From Diospyros lotus (lineage: Eukaryota > Streptophyta > Magnoliopsida > Ericales > Ebenaceae), in contig NW_026267104.1 of assembly GCF_014633365.1 (NCBI RefSeq), positions 4,579,587 to 4,643,586 on the forward strand: DNA of 64,000 nucleotides, read 5' to 3'. The position numbers and the translations under genes are program-made. Below are positions 48,695 through 58,765 of this stretch, piece by piece; position 1 is the first letter of the stretch; every line of letters starts with the position of its first letter. The notes under the pieces were generated by a model. It was not told the DNA's origin. It saw nothing but the letters and a program-made list of their open reading frames with translations, and did not search any database.

Positions 48695-49507
48695 AGCTTT
48701 GAAGATCAAAGGGAGACCCTACCAAACAAGTCAGAGCTCTGGGCTCCTGCCGTGCTGCGACCTGCGACCTGCGACCTGCTATGTTTTGTGTTGTTCCAAA
48801 GAACAACGCACAGAGCAGTCGATAATTATGTTCCAAATATCAAACAACCTTATCTGTATATATATGTATATTAATTATTGTCTCTTTGTCACAATTTTAG
48901 GAGCAATTATAAAAAAAAGTAAAAGCAAATATATATCAATTTGTTGAGCTTTCTTGGAATGGATCGGCCGCTGGATTGGATGCATTGCATGAGCGACGAC
49001 AACTCTATTTTGACTGTGGATAGACACGACGAGAGACTCTTAGCTTTAGGTAGCCACGGAATTGAATAATTCCTGCGTCCACTCCACCAGTCCACCTTCC
49101 TAAATTCAAACGCCCTTTTTAATATATTTTATATTTCTTTTGAAAATATTCATGAAATCCATACATATTTTCCTATATATGCCATTATTATTATTTTTTG
49201 AACGTGCATAAATGTGCTAAAGAAATTTGAATTTGATAAAATAGTGAAAGGGTTGACGTCGGAAACATGCGCGCGCACACACACATATATATCAAAAACC
49301 CATTTAATTCAATGAATTGAGTGAGTCTTAACTATTTTACCAGATAATTTCACCAATATCCTAATAAAGAATACAATTGTAATTATATAATTAAGCACGA
49401 TACAACCAAACCGTCGTCCAAGTCTGAAAAATTAAAAATGAAGGCCATCAGTTTCTTCATCTTCGACCCATTCAATTTCTTAAACCATCGTCAATCTCTA
49501 ACATCCA
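48695..49507 (+). repeat. 5' flank of type-B gene, duplicated at 52883-54235 (and in part at 61610)
   Basis: 48696-48850 ('gtcagagctctgggctcc', 'tgttttgtgttgttcc') matches 52884-52995. 48940-49110 ('tggatcggccgctggatt') matches 53095-53240. 49300-49500 matches 54000-54230 and 61610-61830. It includes a triplet of 'gcgacct' (48757-48779) absent from the partner. No gene is seen. Confidence 0.7.
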
Positions 49508-49519
49508 GTCAACAGTCAA
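49508..49519 (-). promoter_or_regulatory. Paired W-box-like element, type-B gene
   Basis: GTCAACAGTCAA in the context 'ccagtcaacagtcaaaaatc', the same as in type-A promoters, though the surrounding type-B promoter is diverged and lacks the poly-C tract. A TATA-like TATAAAAT lies at 49598-49605. Confidence 0.6.
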
Positions 49520-49717
49520 AAATCTCTCGTCCTAATTGAAGAACAGGGAAAAGTTCAAGTCTTTCCCCGCCGGTTGATCGCCGGCAGCAGCTGCAGTGTA
49601 TAAAATGTCCATCCCCACCAATTAATTCCCTCAAATCCATTCTTCCTCGATTATTGTTCTTGATCATCCCTCTTCAATCGGCCGTACCCTTGTTCTCCTT
49701 GCTAATTCAACTTAGAA

Positions 49718-50020
49718 ATGAGATCAGCTTTCAACATTTTCTTCGCCATTTTAGCACTAGTTTTCCTCGTAAGCATCCAACTGAATGAAGCCAGTAGGAT
49801 TTTGATGGAGGAAGAGGCTGAAGAAGACAACACTAAGTGGCAGACGATGATGATGAAGAAGAAGGAACAATATCATCATCTCAACTTGCAGTCTCTGAAA
49901 AAGACCGTACCACCTTCTGGGCCAAATCCCGTCGAACCTGGGAGCACTACTACTGCTACTACAATCAGCCAGAAAGGTTCGCCGGCCGCAGCCTTGCTAT
50001 GCCGCCACCGCCTCCGGTGA
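49718..50020 (+). CDS. Type-B small secreted SGPN peptide precursor (100 aa)
   Basis: Diverged paralogue of type A. It has a signal peptide at residues 1-26 (MRSAFNIFFAILALVFLVS core, cleavage near A25-S26), an acidic stretch 31-37, NTKW (Thr where type A has its only Cys), MMMKKKEQ, and His-His at 53-54. LQSLKKTVPPSGPNPVEP follows, with SGPN at 67-70. The dibasic KK before TVPPSGPNP could be a processing site, and the V-P-P-S-G-P-N-P string is closer to IDA/CLE motifs than type A is. The open frame ends in an Ala/Leu/Arg tail. The neighbouring frame continues with the family tail (FAGRSLAMPPPPPVNP), so a one-base deletion near 49975 has changed the C-terminus while leaving the core intact. 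It is probably still expressed. Confidence 0.8.
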   Translation: MRSAFNIFFAILALVFLVSIQLNEASRILMEEEAEEDNTKWQTMMMKKKEQYHHLNLQSLKKTVPPSGPNPVEPGSTTTATTISQKGSPAAALLCRHRLR

Positions 50021-50560
50021 ACCCAGAACTCACGGCTCCGCCAGTCAGTTTGCAATGGCCACAAGTTGATGATGATCTATCACATCGGCCCAGATAATTA
50101 ATTACATAAGAAATGATGCACAGGAAGAAGCCATTAAAAGAATTTGATGATCTATATATTACCTTAATTTATATACATCAGGCTAGTGCAAACCTCCAGA
50201 TTGTAACATTTTCTTCATTCTTTGCTTGTTTGCTGACTGCATTAATATTATATGTATTGTTTGTATTTTAATACTGATGAAGAACAGAATTTTTTGAAGA
50301 ATAGAAAGTGCAAAGAGATTCCTCCAATATGTATTTGCTTTAGTTTCCGAGTGTGCCGATTATAACACCTAATTGATCTTATTTGATTGTGTGGTTTGAC
50401 TTCTTGTGGAAATGGTGTTGATAAAAGTAGTAATATTTTATAATTTACGTATGATACTATGTATAACATTAATCATGCATGTTTTCACTATTCAGATATT
50501 TGTGTTACTTATATATGTAAATAATAACCATTTTAAGTTGAAACTATAAGTTTACTATGT
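50021..50560 (+). other. 3'UTR and flank of the type-B gene
   Basis: The pre-frameshift family tail reads on, out of frame, into 'CCACAAGTTGATGATG' near 50056. A 3'UTR-like region to about 50300 matches the relic at 46695. No other gene is seen. 50455-50580 includes 'tatgtataacattaacca' twice, which recurs at 63752. Confidence 0.6.
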
Positions 50561-50630
50561 ATAACATTAACCATTTTGTTAATGTTAACCATTGTGTTAT
50601 GTATATCATACAATATTATTGTAACTTACA

Positions 50631-50735
50631 GCCAGATCCTAGAGGCCATGATGCGGACGGAGCACATGAAGGCTATGAAGTTCAGCACTGGTGTGATGTT
50701 GTTGCTCACTCCTATGGGGTGGCGACGTTCAAAAG
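50631..50735 (+). pseudogene. Exon-like fragment of unknown origin
   Basis: After an acceptor-like 'attgtaacttacag' (to 50631) the frame reads 'ILEAMMRTEHMKAMKFSTGV' then MLLLTPMGW. The composition is protein-like and unlike the AT-rich surroundings. It then runs into a (GA)n stretch. I do not recognise the family. It may be a captured host exon, or chance. Confidence 0.3.
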
Positions 50736-50874
50736 GGAGAGAGAGGGAGAGAGAGAGAGAGGTGGCTGAGATGGTGACGGTTGTGGGTGAGGGAAGGCTA
50801 TGCCCCAGCAATTTTTTGCGGCCCTCTCTTTTTGAGGGCCCTAGGCATAGGCCATAGTGGCCTATGCCTTAAGC

Positions 50875-51840
50875 TAGGCCTGAGTGCTGGGAGCATTTTG
50901 GAATATAGGTCTAATTAACTAACTCAACTCCTCGTTTCTGACATGTTATAGTTATTCGTTTTTCTCGATGTATGATAGGAATAAGAGATTACTGATAATT
51001 AATGCAAATGTTTTGTGAATCATATTCTATTTATTGACATTCCGTTGCACTTGTTACGTGCCTCTTGAAGAGGCACACTCCATACTATCAATGAAGTATT
51101 ATTTAATTACAATTTTTTATTCCTAATTTTATAATTAGAAATAATTTAAAATTTTTATTATTTATTCCATGAATGTTAATATGAATATTTAAAATTACAT
51201 TATTGTCATAATGTTATGAATATTAATATGAAATTGAAATAATTTTTTCATTGCTTGCTAAATTATTTTATTTTATAAATACAATATATCAAATGATCTT
51301 TACGCTCTAATAATTATTTTTTGTTACATAAAATATAAATAAGTACTTTTTATATGAATGTGACAAATTTTTGAATATTTATTTTTATTTTATATTATAG
51401 TAGCTATTTTGTAATAACATAAAATTACCCTTACATTCATTTAAAAATTATAACTTCTAACAAAAATAATTTTTAGTATTTCAAAAATAAAAATTATAAT
51501 AAAATTATTTTTAAAATAATTTTATTAATCCCTGCCCAACCCATATATATATATATATATATCTCCTCTCCTCGCCTCTCTCTTTTTGTCTACTTCATTT
51601 CTCTTTCTCATACTGCCTTCGTCGCCTCTAGCCCATTGCCTTCGTCGCCTCAATGATGCTGCCGTCTCTAGCTCTATCAAGGCCTCCTCACTGCCTCAAT
51701 GTTGTCGCCTCCAGCTCCATCGTTGATCAGGTTTTTCTCTCTAACACTATAGATTTTATATTTTTTATATCTAATTTTGTGATTAAGGTCTTTAATTTTG
51801 TATTAGGGTTTTTTTGATTTTTTAGCTTGTCCTCGTGTCT
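50875..51840 (+). repeat. Leader repeat copy 2 (partners 23425, 62755)
   Basis: It starts 'gagtgctgggagcattttgg' and follows copy 1 through the AT-rich zone, the TATATA run (51542-51562) and the CT-rich leader to the donor-like 'gatcaggtttttctc' and 'gattaaggtctttaattttg'. At about 51840 it switches to copia RNase H sequence. Confidence 0.75.
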
Positions 51841-51861
51841 TTTGTTGCCTTGTGGATTCTT

Positions 51862-52395
51862 AATTAGGTACTTGAAAGGTACTGTAGATTCGGCTTTGTG
51901 CTTTATAAAGTCAAATTTGGGCTTGATCATGAAGAGATATGTTGATGCTGACATGGCTAGTGATGTAGATTAAAGAAAAAGTACTGTCGGGTTTGTCTAT
52001 AGTTTAGGTGGTACGGTAGTTAGTTGGGTCTCAAAATTGCAGAAGATAGTTGCACTTTTTACCACTGAGACAGAGTATGTTGTAGTGACAGAGACCACTC
52101 AGGAGATGATGTGGTTGCAGTCTTTCCTGGAAGAGTTGGGCTACAAGTATGAGCAGAATATGTTGCATTGTGACAGTCAAAGTACCATTCATTTGGCAAA
52201 AAAATCTTGTTTATTATGCTAGGACAAAGCATATATAGGTTCGGTATCATTACATAAGATCTGCTTTGGAGGATGGAGTTTTGGCACTTGAGAAGATTGA
52301 GGGGAGTTGCAATCCCGGTTGACATGTTGACGAAAACTATGACTTATGGAGAAACTAGAGTTGTGTGCAACTTCAGTTGAACTTCTCTACTAAGG
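51862..52395 (+). pseudogene. Ty1-copia RNase H fragment (C-terminal)
   Basis: Pieces in order are 'LKGTVDSALCF', 'MKRYVDADMASDVD', stop, 'RKSTVGFVYSLGGTVVSW', 'KLQKIVALFTTETEYVVV', 'LEELGYKYEQNMLHCDSQST' and 'IHLAKKS'. A frameshift and the degenerate C-terminal 'vdmltk' zone follow. It is the RNase H end of a copia polyprotein from a different lineage than 47225. It is not functional. Confidence 0.88.
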
Positions 52396-52460
52396 ATTGA
52401 GGAGTCGCTGTCGCTACAAGTGGAGATTGTTGACGATGAATTAGTCTCCAAGTGGGAGAT

Positions 52461-52882
52461 TGTTAGTGTGTGGAGTTTAACTATCACCTTGGTGCATATT
52501 GCCCCTATACATAGAGTCAATACGCAAACAAGTTAAAGGTAAATCCCATTCCCCAGGGGTTGTACGGGGCTTCGCCCTTTAGGCAAAATTTTATATGCAA
52601 TTTTATAATAAGGGTAATTTTGAGTTTTTTCACATATATATTTTTCATTGCCCTAATTTTTCTTATATTATGGTGGTTTTTAGAGAGCATTATAGGGTGC
52701 ATTCTCTTGTAATCTGTAATTTGGTTATAGTGCAAAATCTTATAGCGGCGACAAGTGGACGTAACTCTCACATTGAGAGTGAATTACTATAAATCTTGTG
52801 TGTTCTTCGTGCTTGTTTTGATTATTTTTTTTTTCCTTTCCTTCTGTTATTTAGGATTAGCACTTTAATCTTAACACCAACA
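52461..52882 (+). repeat. 3' LTR of the copia element (about 420 bp)
   Basis: A polypurine-type 'ccaagtgggagat' (from 52448) precedes TGTTAGTGTGTGGAG. The end CTTAACACCAACA closes at 52882, after which the sequence resumes the flank shared with 48696 ('agtcagagctct'). Downstream of RNase H this is the expected layout. The 5' half of the element is missing. Confidence 0.75.
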
Positions 52883-54235
52883 AGTCAGAGCTCTAGGCTT
52901 TTGTCGTGCTATTTGTTGCAACTCGCTATGTTTTGTGTTGTTCCAAGAATAACGCGCAAAGCAATCGATAATTATTTTTGAAATATCAAACAACTTTATT
53001 TGTATGTATGTGCATTAATTATTATCTCTTTGCCACAATTTTGGGAGCAATTATAAAATAAAAAAGGTAAAAGAAAATGTATATTAACTTGTTGAGCTTT
53101 CTAGGAATGAATCGGCCGCTGGATTGCACGCATGCATGAACGACGAACGCTCTATTTTGATTGTGGATAGACATGACGAGAGTCTTGGCTTTAGCTAGCC
53201 ACAGAATTGAATTTCTGCGTCCACCCCTCCAGTCCTCCTTCCTAAATTCAAATGCCCTTTTTAATATATTTTTTTTCTTTTTAAAATATTTATGAAATCC
53301 ATACATATTTTCCTATATATGCGATTTTTTTATTTTCTGATTAAATACTATAAATGGTCACTAAATTTTACACTAAAATACAAAAAAGGTCATTAAATTT
53401 CAATTTATAACCAAAACGTCATTGAACTTCAATTTAGTATATAATTTTATAACTACTGTTAATTGCCATTAAAAGAGATTAGCAGAATGTTGACATGACT
53501 AACAATATAGATGGATAAATAGTATAAATGGTCATTAAATTTTGTACAAAAGTATAAAACTAAAATTTGCACCAAAATACAAACAAAAATTAGCATTTCG
53601 TTAGCATGCTTTAATGAAAATTGATGGAAATTATGGAATTGTATACTAAATTGAAAGTCAATGACAATTTAATTACAAATTGAAATTCAGTGACCTTCTA
53701 TATCTTAGTATAAAGTTCATCAACCATTTATGTTATTTTACCTCATTCTTTTTGTTGGTTGTGAATGGTTTGCTTTGGAATTTAGTTTGAAAGCATGCTA
53801 TGTATTCATTGAGCAAATTAATTAAATAAAATTAGTTGTAATTTATAGAAAGGAGAAAAAAAAAAAAAAAGGAAGAGGAGGAGGAGCCATTCAAGAGAAC
53901 TCAAGGGTTTGAACGTGTAAAAATGTGCTAAAGAAATTTGAAACCCAGAAAATAGTGAAAGGGTTGACGTCGGTAAAAATGCATATATATATATATATAT
54001 CAACGACCCATTTAATTCAATGAATTAAGTGAGTCTAACTATTTTACCAGACAATTTCACCAATATCCTAAAGAATACAATTGTAATTTTATAATTAAGC
54101 ATGATACAACCAACTTTCGTCCAATTCTGAAGGGGGTAACTGGCTCCAATTTTGAAAAATTAAAAATCTAGACCATCAGTTTCTTCATCTTCGACCCATT
54201 CAATTTCTGAAACCATCGTTAATCTCTAACATCCA
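52883..54235 (+). repeat. 5' flank of type-A gene at 54490 (duplicated)
   Basis: 52883-53300 matches 48696-49160. 53345-54235 matches 60945-61835 ('taaatggtcactaaa', 'cgttagcatgcttta', 'gaaagggttgacgtcgg'). No gene is seen. An antisense frame at 53818-54003 is low-complexity. Confidence 0.75.
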
Positions 54236-54247
54236 GTCAACAGTCAA
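54236..54247 (-). promoter_or_regulatory. Paired W-box-like element, gene at 54490
   Basis: GTCAACAGTCAA, with a second weaker version 'gtcaatagtcaaaaatc' at 54300. TATAAATA lies at 54403-54410. Confidence 0.6.
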
Positions 54248-54353
54248 AAATCTGTCTTGCCTGTCAATCTCTCAACCCCATCAACAATTTGTCTTCCCTG
54301 TCAATAGTCAAAAATCTTTCTTCCCAAAGGAGAGAAGAAATTTTGAAGTCATT

Positions 54354-54375
54354 CCCCCCCCCCCCCCCTCCCCCC
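54354..54375 (+). repeat. Poly-C tract (15 C, T, 6 C) in the promoter
   Basis: It ends 27 bp before the TATA box of the gene at 54490, in the same place as the tracts at 14166, 44475 and 61923. Confidence 0.85.
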
Positions 54376-54489
54376 GACAATTAGGAATCAGCTGTTTTTG
54401 AGTATAAATATACCCCACTTCCCTAAATCCATTCTCCAATTTCAGCTGTTTTTATTTTGGTATACCCTTGCTTTTAAAATTAATTAAAA

Positions 54490-54819
54490 ATGAGATCTCT
54501 CCACATTTTCTTTGCCATTTTAGCTGTGCTTTTCCTTGTAACCCTAAATCTCAATGAAGGTAGTAGGGTTTTGGACGAGAAAGAAGAAGAAGAAGACAAC
54601 TGCAAGTGGGCGATGAGGATGATGATGAAGGATCAACTCAAGTTGCAGTCTTTGGCAAAGGGTCCAACTCCATCTTCTGGGCCAAATCCTCCCATGCCTG
54701 GGGGGAGCAGCAATAGCAAAATCACCCAGAAAAGCTTTGCCGGCCGCCGTGCTATGCGGCCGCCTCCAACTCCTGTCAACATGAAATTCGTGGCTCCATC
54801 CGGGATGGCTGCAAGTTGA
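54490..54819 (+). CDS. Type-A small secreted SGPN peptide precursor (109 aa)
   Basis: Residues 1-25 are a signal peptide. An acidic run DEKEEEEDN (29-37), single Cys 38 and the linker MMMKDQLKLQSLAKG follow, then the core PTPSSGPNPPMPGG with SGPN at 63-66. The tail contains ITQKSFAGRRAM and ends APSGMAAS, giving a second, weaker P-S-G near the C-terminus, as in some two-motif SGP precursors. It differs from the copy at 62054 by nine residues, six of them in the tail. Start and stop are conserved in the family. Antisense frames overlapping it are shadows. Type-B relic 55123 follows 300 bp downstream. Expected location: secretory pathway to apoplast. Receptor unknown. Confidence 0.88.
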   Translation: MRSLHIFFAILAVLFLVTLNLNEGSRVLDEKEEEEDNCKWAMRMMMKDQLKLQSLAKGPTPSSGPNPPMPGGSSNSKITQKSFAGRRAMRPPPTPVNMKFVAPSGMAAS

Positions 54820-55122
54820 TAAATAAAAAACCCAACATAGGAAGCATGCATTAACAACTTCATGATCTACATCTTAAATTATATATACACGACTAAATAA
54901 GGATGAAAATTCAAAGGGATAAGGCTGCTGCAAACCAGATAGGATTGCAATATTTGATGTCTCCATTAACTATTCATCTTACTTGTTGTATGGTGCATTA
55001 ATAATTTATTATTTGTATGGTGATTCCATATATTCCTGTTATTTTCTTAATTGGCCTTGATAAAAATCCTTAGCTAGTTCAAGTTCAGATCTTAATTTAT
55101 GCATAAAAAAAAAAAACAGATT
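54820..55122 (+). other. 3'UTR of the gene at 54490
   Basis: It matches 62384-62680 closely ('aaattcaaagggataagg', 'gttgtatggtgcattaata'). It lacks about 60 bp of the flank present after 44718. Confidence 0.65.
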
Positions 55123-55188
55123 AACGTTTGCTCTGCCATTTTAGCTCTAGTTTTCCTCGTAAGCATCGAATGGAATGAAGCGAATAGC
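55123..55188 (+). pseudogene. Type-B relic: signal-peptide fragment
   Basis: The frame reads NVCSAILALVFLVSIEWNEA, matching residues 6-25 of the type-B protein (NIFFAILALVFLVSIQLNEA). The ATG region is replaced by an A-rich stretch, and nothing of the core or tail follows. It sits 633 bp after the type-A ATG; the equivalent relic at 62685 lies 631 bp after its type-A ATG, so the decay predates the duplication. Confidence 0.8.
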
Positions 55189-55194
55189 AGGTGT

Positions 55195-56440
55195 ATTGCA
55201 CTGTTGCAATATTGCTTGGTTTGGTTCTTTTCTTTTAAGTCAAATCTGCGGAATTAAATGGGAAAACAAAACACAATTAGTTGAATGGTTCAAACAGCAG
55301 GAATTCACTGAACAAATGGCCTTGAGGATGACTTTGACCTTTTTGTTGGTAATCTTTGCAGTAAACAAGGTTTAGACAATACTAACAATTTTCAGAATAG
55401 GTCAAATATTACATCTTGAAAAAATAAATACATAAAAACGTATATATTAGTCTCTTTAATAACAGGAAAGAATAAAAAAGGCAATATTTTTTATTTTTAT
55501 TTTTACATTTTACGCTACCTAAATACATTTATTTTTTCTTAAATAAACGTGCAAATTATTAGGAGTGGTTAATAATCAAAAATCAGGAGTGGTTAAATAA
55601 ATACATTTAATTTTTCTTAAATAAACTTGCAAAAAGCATAAAAATAAAAAAATTATATATGCTTAGTTAAATGTATAACTACATAATTACAATTGTTCCC
55701 GAGATAGTTACATTTTGAACACATTATATAATTGCTTTAGTATTCATAAGTTTATTAATTTGAATTTAATAATAATATGCATCCAAGAAGTCCAATTCAA
55801 TAAAAATCCAATCATAAATATTATAATCTCTAGCAGTATATTTGTTTCTCAAACAATTGATTATTAATAAGTATAAATATAAATTTAATATTCAATAATA
55901 AATAACACAATAATTGTAGAAAAAAATCACATAAAAAGGTTAAATTTTCTCTTCCTTGTTTTCTTAAGGAGGTGTCAAATTGAAATTTTTATTTTCTAAT
56001 AGGATTAAACTATAATACCATGAATGGTTATTATCAATATATCCCTCAACTCCTTTATAGAAATCTAAACCTTGTTGTTGCCATATTATTTTTTATTATT
56101 TTTCTTTTGCCAGTATGTGAGTAATTTTTGTTTATAATTTGGGTTGAACGAGCCACTCACATGTCAATTGTTATTTGCACAAATTAAGTACGAACTAATT
56201 GTAATTTGTTTGAGAGAATAAAGGGAAAAAGTAAACTGAAAAAGAGTAGAATGATTCAACAAAACTCGAGATAGTTAAGAGTCCCTGTGTATGCTAATTG
56301 CTTAAGGAATTTCATCTGTAAAATCTTGAGGATGACTTTGACCATTTTATTGGTAATCTTTGCAGTAAACAAGGTTTAGACGATACTAACAATTTTCAGA
56401 ATAGGTCAAATATTACATCTTGCAAAAATAAATACATCTT
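55195..56440 (+). repeat. Duplicated flank, copy 2 of the 12780-13890 segment
   Basis: It matches 12790-13890 ('gggaaaacaaaacacaatta', 'ggtaatctttgcagtaaaca', 'gagatagttacattttgaac') and is repeated again at 56825-57790 with a shift of about 1.44 kb. The 66-residue frame at 55175-55375 begins inside the type-B relic and has no independent support. Confidence 0.65.
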
Positions 56441-56822
56441 GCAGATAATTAGGTTTTATTAAATGAGGGATTCGATGATTGACAGCCCCTCTCCTGGTAC
56501 ATGGGATTATGAACAGAAATAAGATGGACTGTCCATTTACACCGGAACCCTAACACTTTCTTCTGTGTATTTCCTGATGCAGACACAAAAAAGGGTAGCC
56601 ATGTCATCCCTAAAAGAACGGATACACTTCAACTTTGTGCCGATTCTCTTCCTTTTCTGCCGTCAAAGGCCGTATAGGAGGGGGCTTTAAGGAGTGCTCA
56701 ATTGTATGGAAAAACTTAAAAGTCACATTTCAAAAACGAAGAGCAATTCTCGAAACTACTGTGGCACTACTATCTCCCTGGTTTTACAGTTGACTTCCAG
56801 CGAGCATATTGTTGCTCTTATT
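56441..56822. other. Inserted GC-richer segment of unknown origin
   Basis: This stretch ('gattgacagcccctctcc', 'caccggaaccctaacac', 'aaaggccgtataggaggg') interrupts the duplicated AT-rich flank and is absent from 12780-13890 and 57790. Its balanced composition resembles organellar DNA, but I could not match it to a gene. The frame at 56694-56936 crosses its edge and is not supported. Confidence 0.35.
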
Positions 56823-56824
56823 AA

Positions 56825-57790
56825 TTTTCAGAATAGGTCAAATATTACATCTTGCAAAAATAAATACATAAAAACGTATATATTTGTCTCTTTAATAACA
56901 GAAAAGAATAAAAAAGACAATATTTTTTATTTTTAATTTTATTTTTACGTTTCACGTTACCTTAATACATTTATTTTTTCTTAAATAAACGTGCAAATTA
57001 TTAGGAGTGGTTAATAATAAAAAATCAGGAGTGGTTAAATAAATACATTTAATTTTTCTTAAATAAACGTGCCAAAAGCATAATAATAAAAAAATTATAT
57101 ATGCTTACTTAAATGTATAACTACATAATTTCAATTGTTCCCGAGATAGTTACATTTTGAACACATTATATAATTGCTTTAGTATTCATAAGTTTATTAA
57201 TTTGAATTTAATAATAATATGCATCCAACAAATCCAATTCAATAAAAATCCAATCATAAATATTATAATCTCTAGCAGTTTATTTGTTTCTCAAACAATT
57301 GATTATTAATAAGTATAATTATAAATTTAATATTCAATAATAAATAACACAATAATTGTAGAAAAAAATCACATAAAAAGGTTAAATTTTCTCTTTCTTG
57401 TTTTCTTAAGAAGGTGTCAAATTGAAAATTTTATTTTCTAATAGGATTAAACTATAATACCATGAATGGTTATTATCAATATATCCCTCAACTCCTTTAT
57501 AGAAATCTAAACCTTGTTGTTGCCATATTATTTTTTATTATATTCCTTTTGCCAGTATGTGAGTAATTTGTGTTTATAATTTGGGTTGAACGAGCCACTC
57601 ACATGTCGATTGTTATTTGCACAAATTAAGTACGAACTAATTGTAATTTGTTTGATAGAATAAAGGGAAAAAGTAAACCAAAAAAGAGTAGAATCATTCA
57701 ACAAAACTTGAGATAGTTAAGAGTCCGTGTGTATGTTAATTGCTTAAGGAATTTCATCTGTAAAATCTTGAGGATGACTTTGACCTTTTT
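56825..57790 (+). repeat. Duplicated flank, copy 3 (tandem with 55380-56325)
   Basis: 'ttttcagaataggtcaaat', 'aggagtggttaataat', 'gcatccaacaaatccaatt' and 'ccttgttgttgccatatt' repeat 55392-56330 in order at about 1.44-kb spacing. It is cut at 57790 by an LTR. Confidence 0.75.
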
Positions 57791-58344
57791 TGTAACGCCC
57801 CGCTTTCCCAGGCACGTTATAACTATTATTGTACTTTTTGTACATTAATTTTGATGATGAAAAATATATTTTGTTTAATCCCTAAGTCATGAGTCAAGGT
57901 TGTGGTTTTCAACATAAATCAATTTTAATATCAAGTATTACTCTGTGAGAATGAAAACCAAATGAATTTCAAGTATTAAGATTTCAAAGTCATATTTTTT
58001 CTAAGTCTGGAAGGTTAGTACCTTATAAGGAGACATATATGAAAATGTTTTCCTTTTAGAAAACTAACTCTCGGTAATTCAATAGCTAACATTCATTAGT
58101 GATAAAATGATTTTTAATAAATTTTTCAAGAAATAGAAAGTATATATCTTGGAGGTGGTAAAATCGCAAAATCATAAGTTTGTACTAAAACCCAAATTCT
58201 ACTTTTTTATTCTTATGGATTTTGATTTTTTTGATATTTTTATTGAATCCAAATGGGGGGTACTTTGTTATTTACATTTATGTATTAAAGTAAATGGAAG
58301 ATAAAATACAAATTAAGGAAAATGAGGATATTTGTAAATATGTT

Positions 58345-58765
58345 TTGTATCATCATGCCTTCACTCTGTCAACTACATGCTTTCATTTGTCGACTAACAT
58401 ATTGTCTTGGTCGACTAAGTTATAGGATCGGTCGATTAACAGTGTGTTTGTTTGTGCCTTGGTCGACTATCTATAAGCATTGGTTGACTAACAATATATA
58501 TGTTATGGTCTTCGTTGACCAACCTTAAACCTTGGTCGACTAATAGTGTTTTTGATATGACTTGGTCGACTAACTCTTTGAGTCTGTCGACAGATAGGTA
58601 CCCTTGGTCGACTAACTGTCATGTGTATTTTTATCTTGGTCGACTAAGTGCCTTGTTTTTATGACTTGGTTGACCAATCTATTTTTGTCTGTCGACCAAC
58701 CTTGTTATTTTGTCTGATTTTGTTGACTAACCTTTTTTATCTGTCGACTAAGTTTCTTTCGCAGA
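58345..58765 (+). repeat. GGTCGACTAA short repeat cassette
   Basis: Variants of 'cttggtcgactaac' and 'ctgtcgaccaac' with palindromic core GTCGAC recur about 16 times at 20-40 bp spacing. It is comparable to the GAGCTC and TTCGAA cassettes of other LTRs in this window. Confidence 0.85.

Noticed and set aside
55175..55375. 66-residue frame ending MALRMTLTFLLVIFAVNKV, at first a candidate secreted peptide
   Set aside because: It begins within a type-B relic, lacks a promoter, and the matching segments at 12780 and 56324 do not preserve the frame upstream.
58345..58765. CRISPR-like regular GTCGAC repeats
   Set aside because: The motif is only about 10 bp, spacing varies from 20 to 40 bp, and it lies in an LTR.
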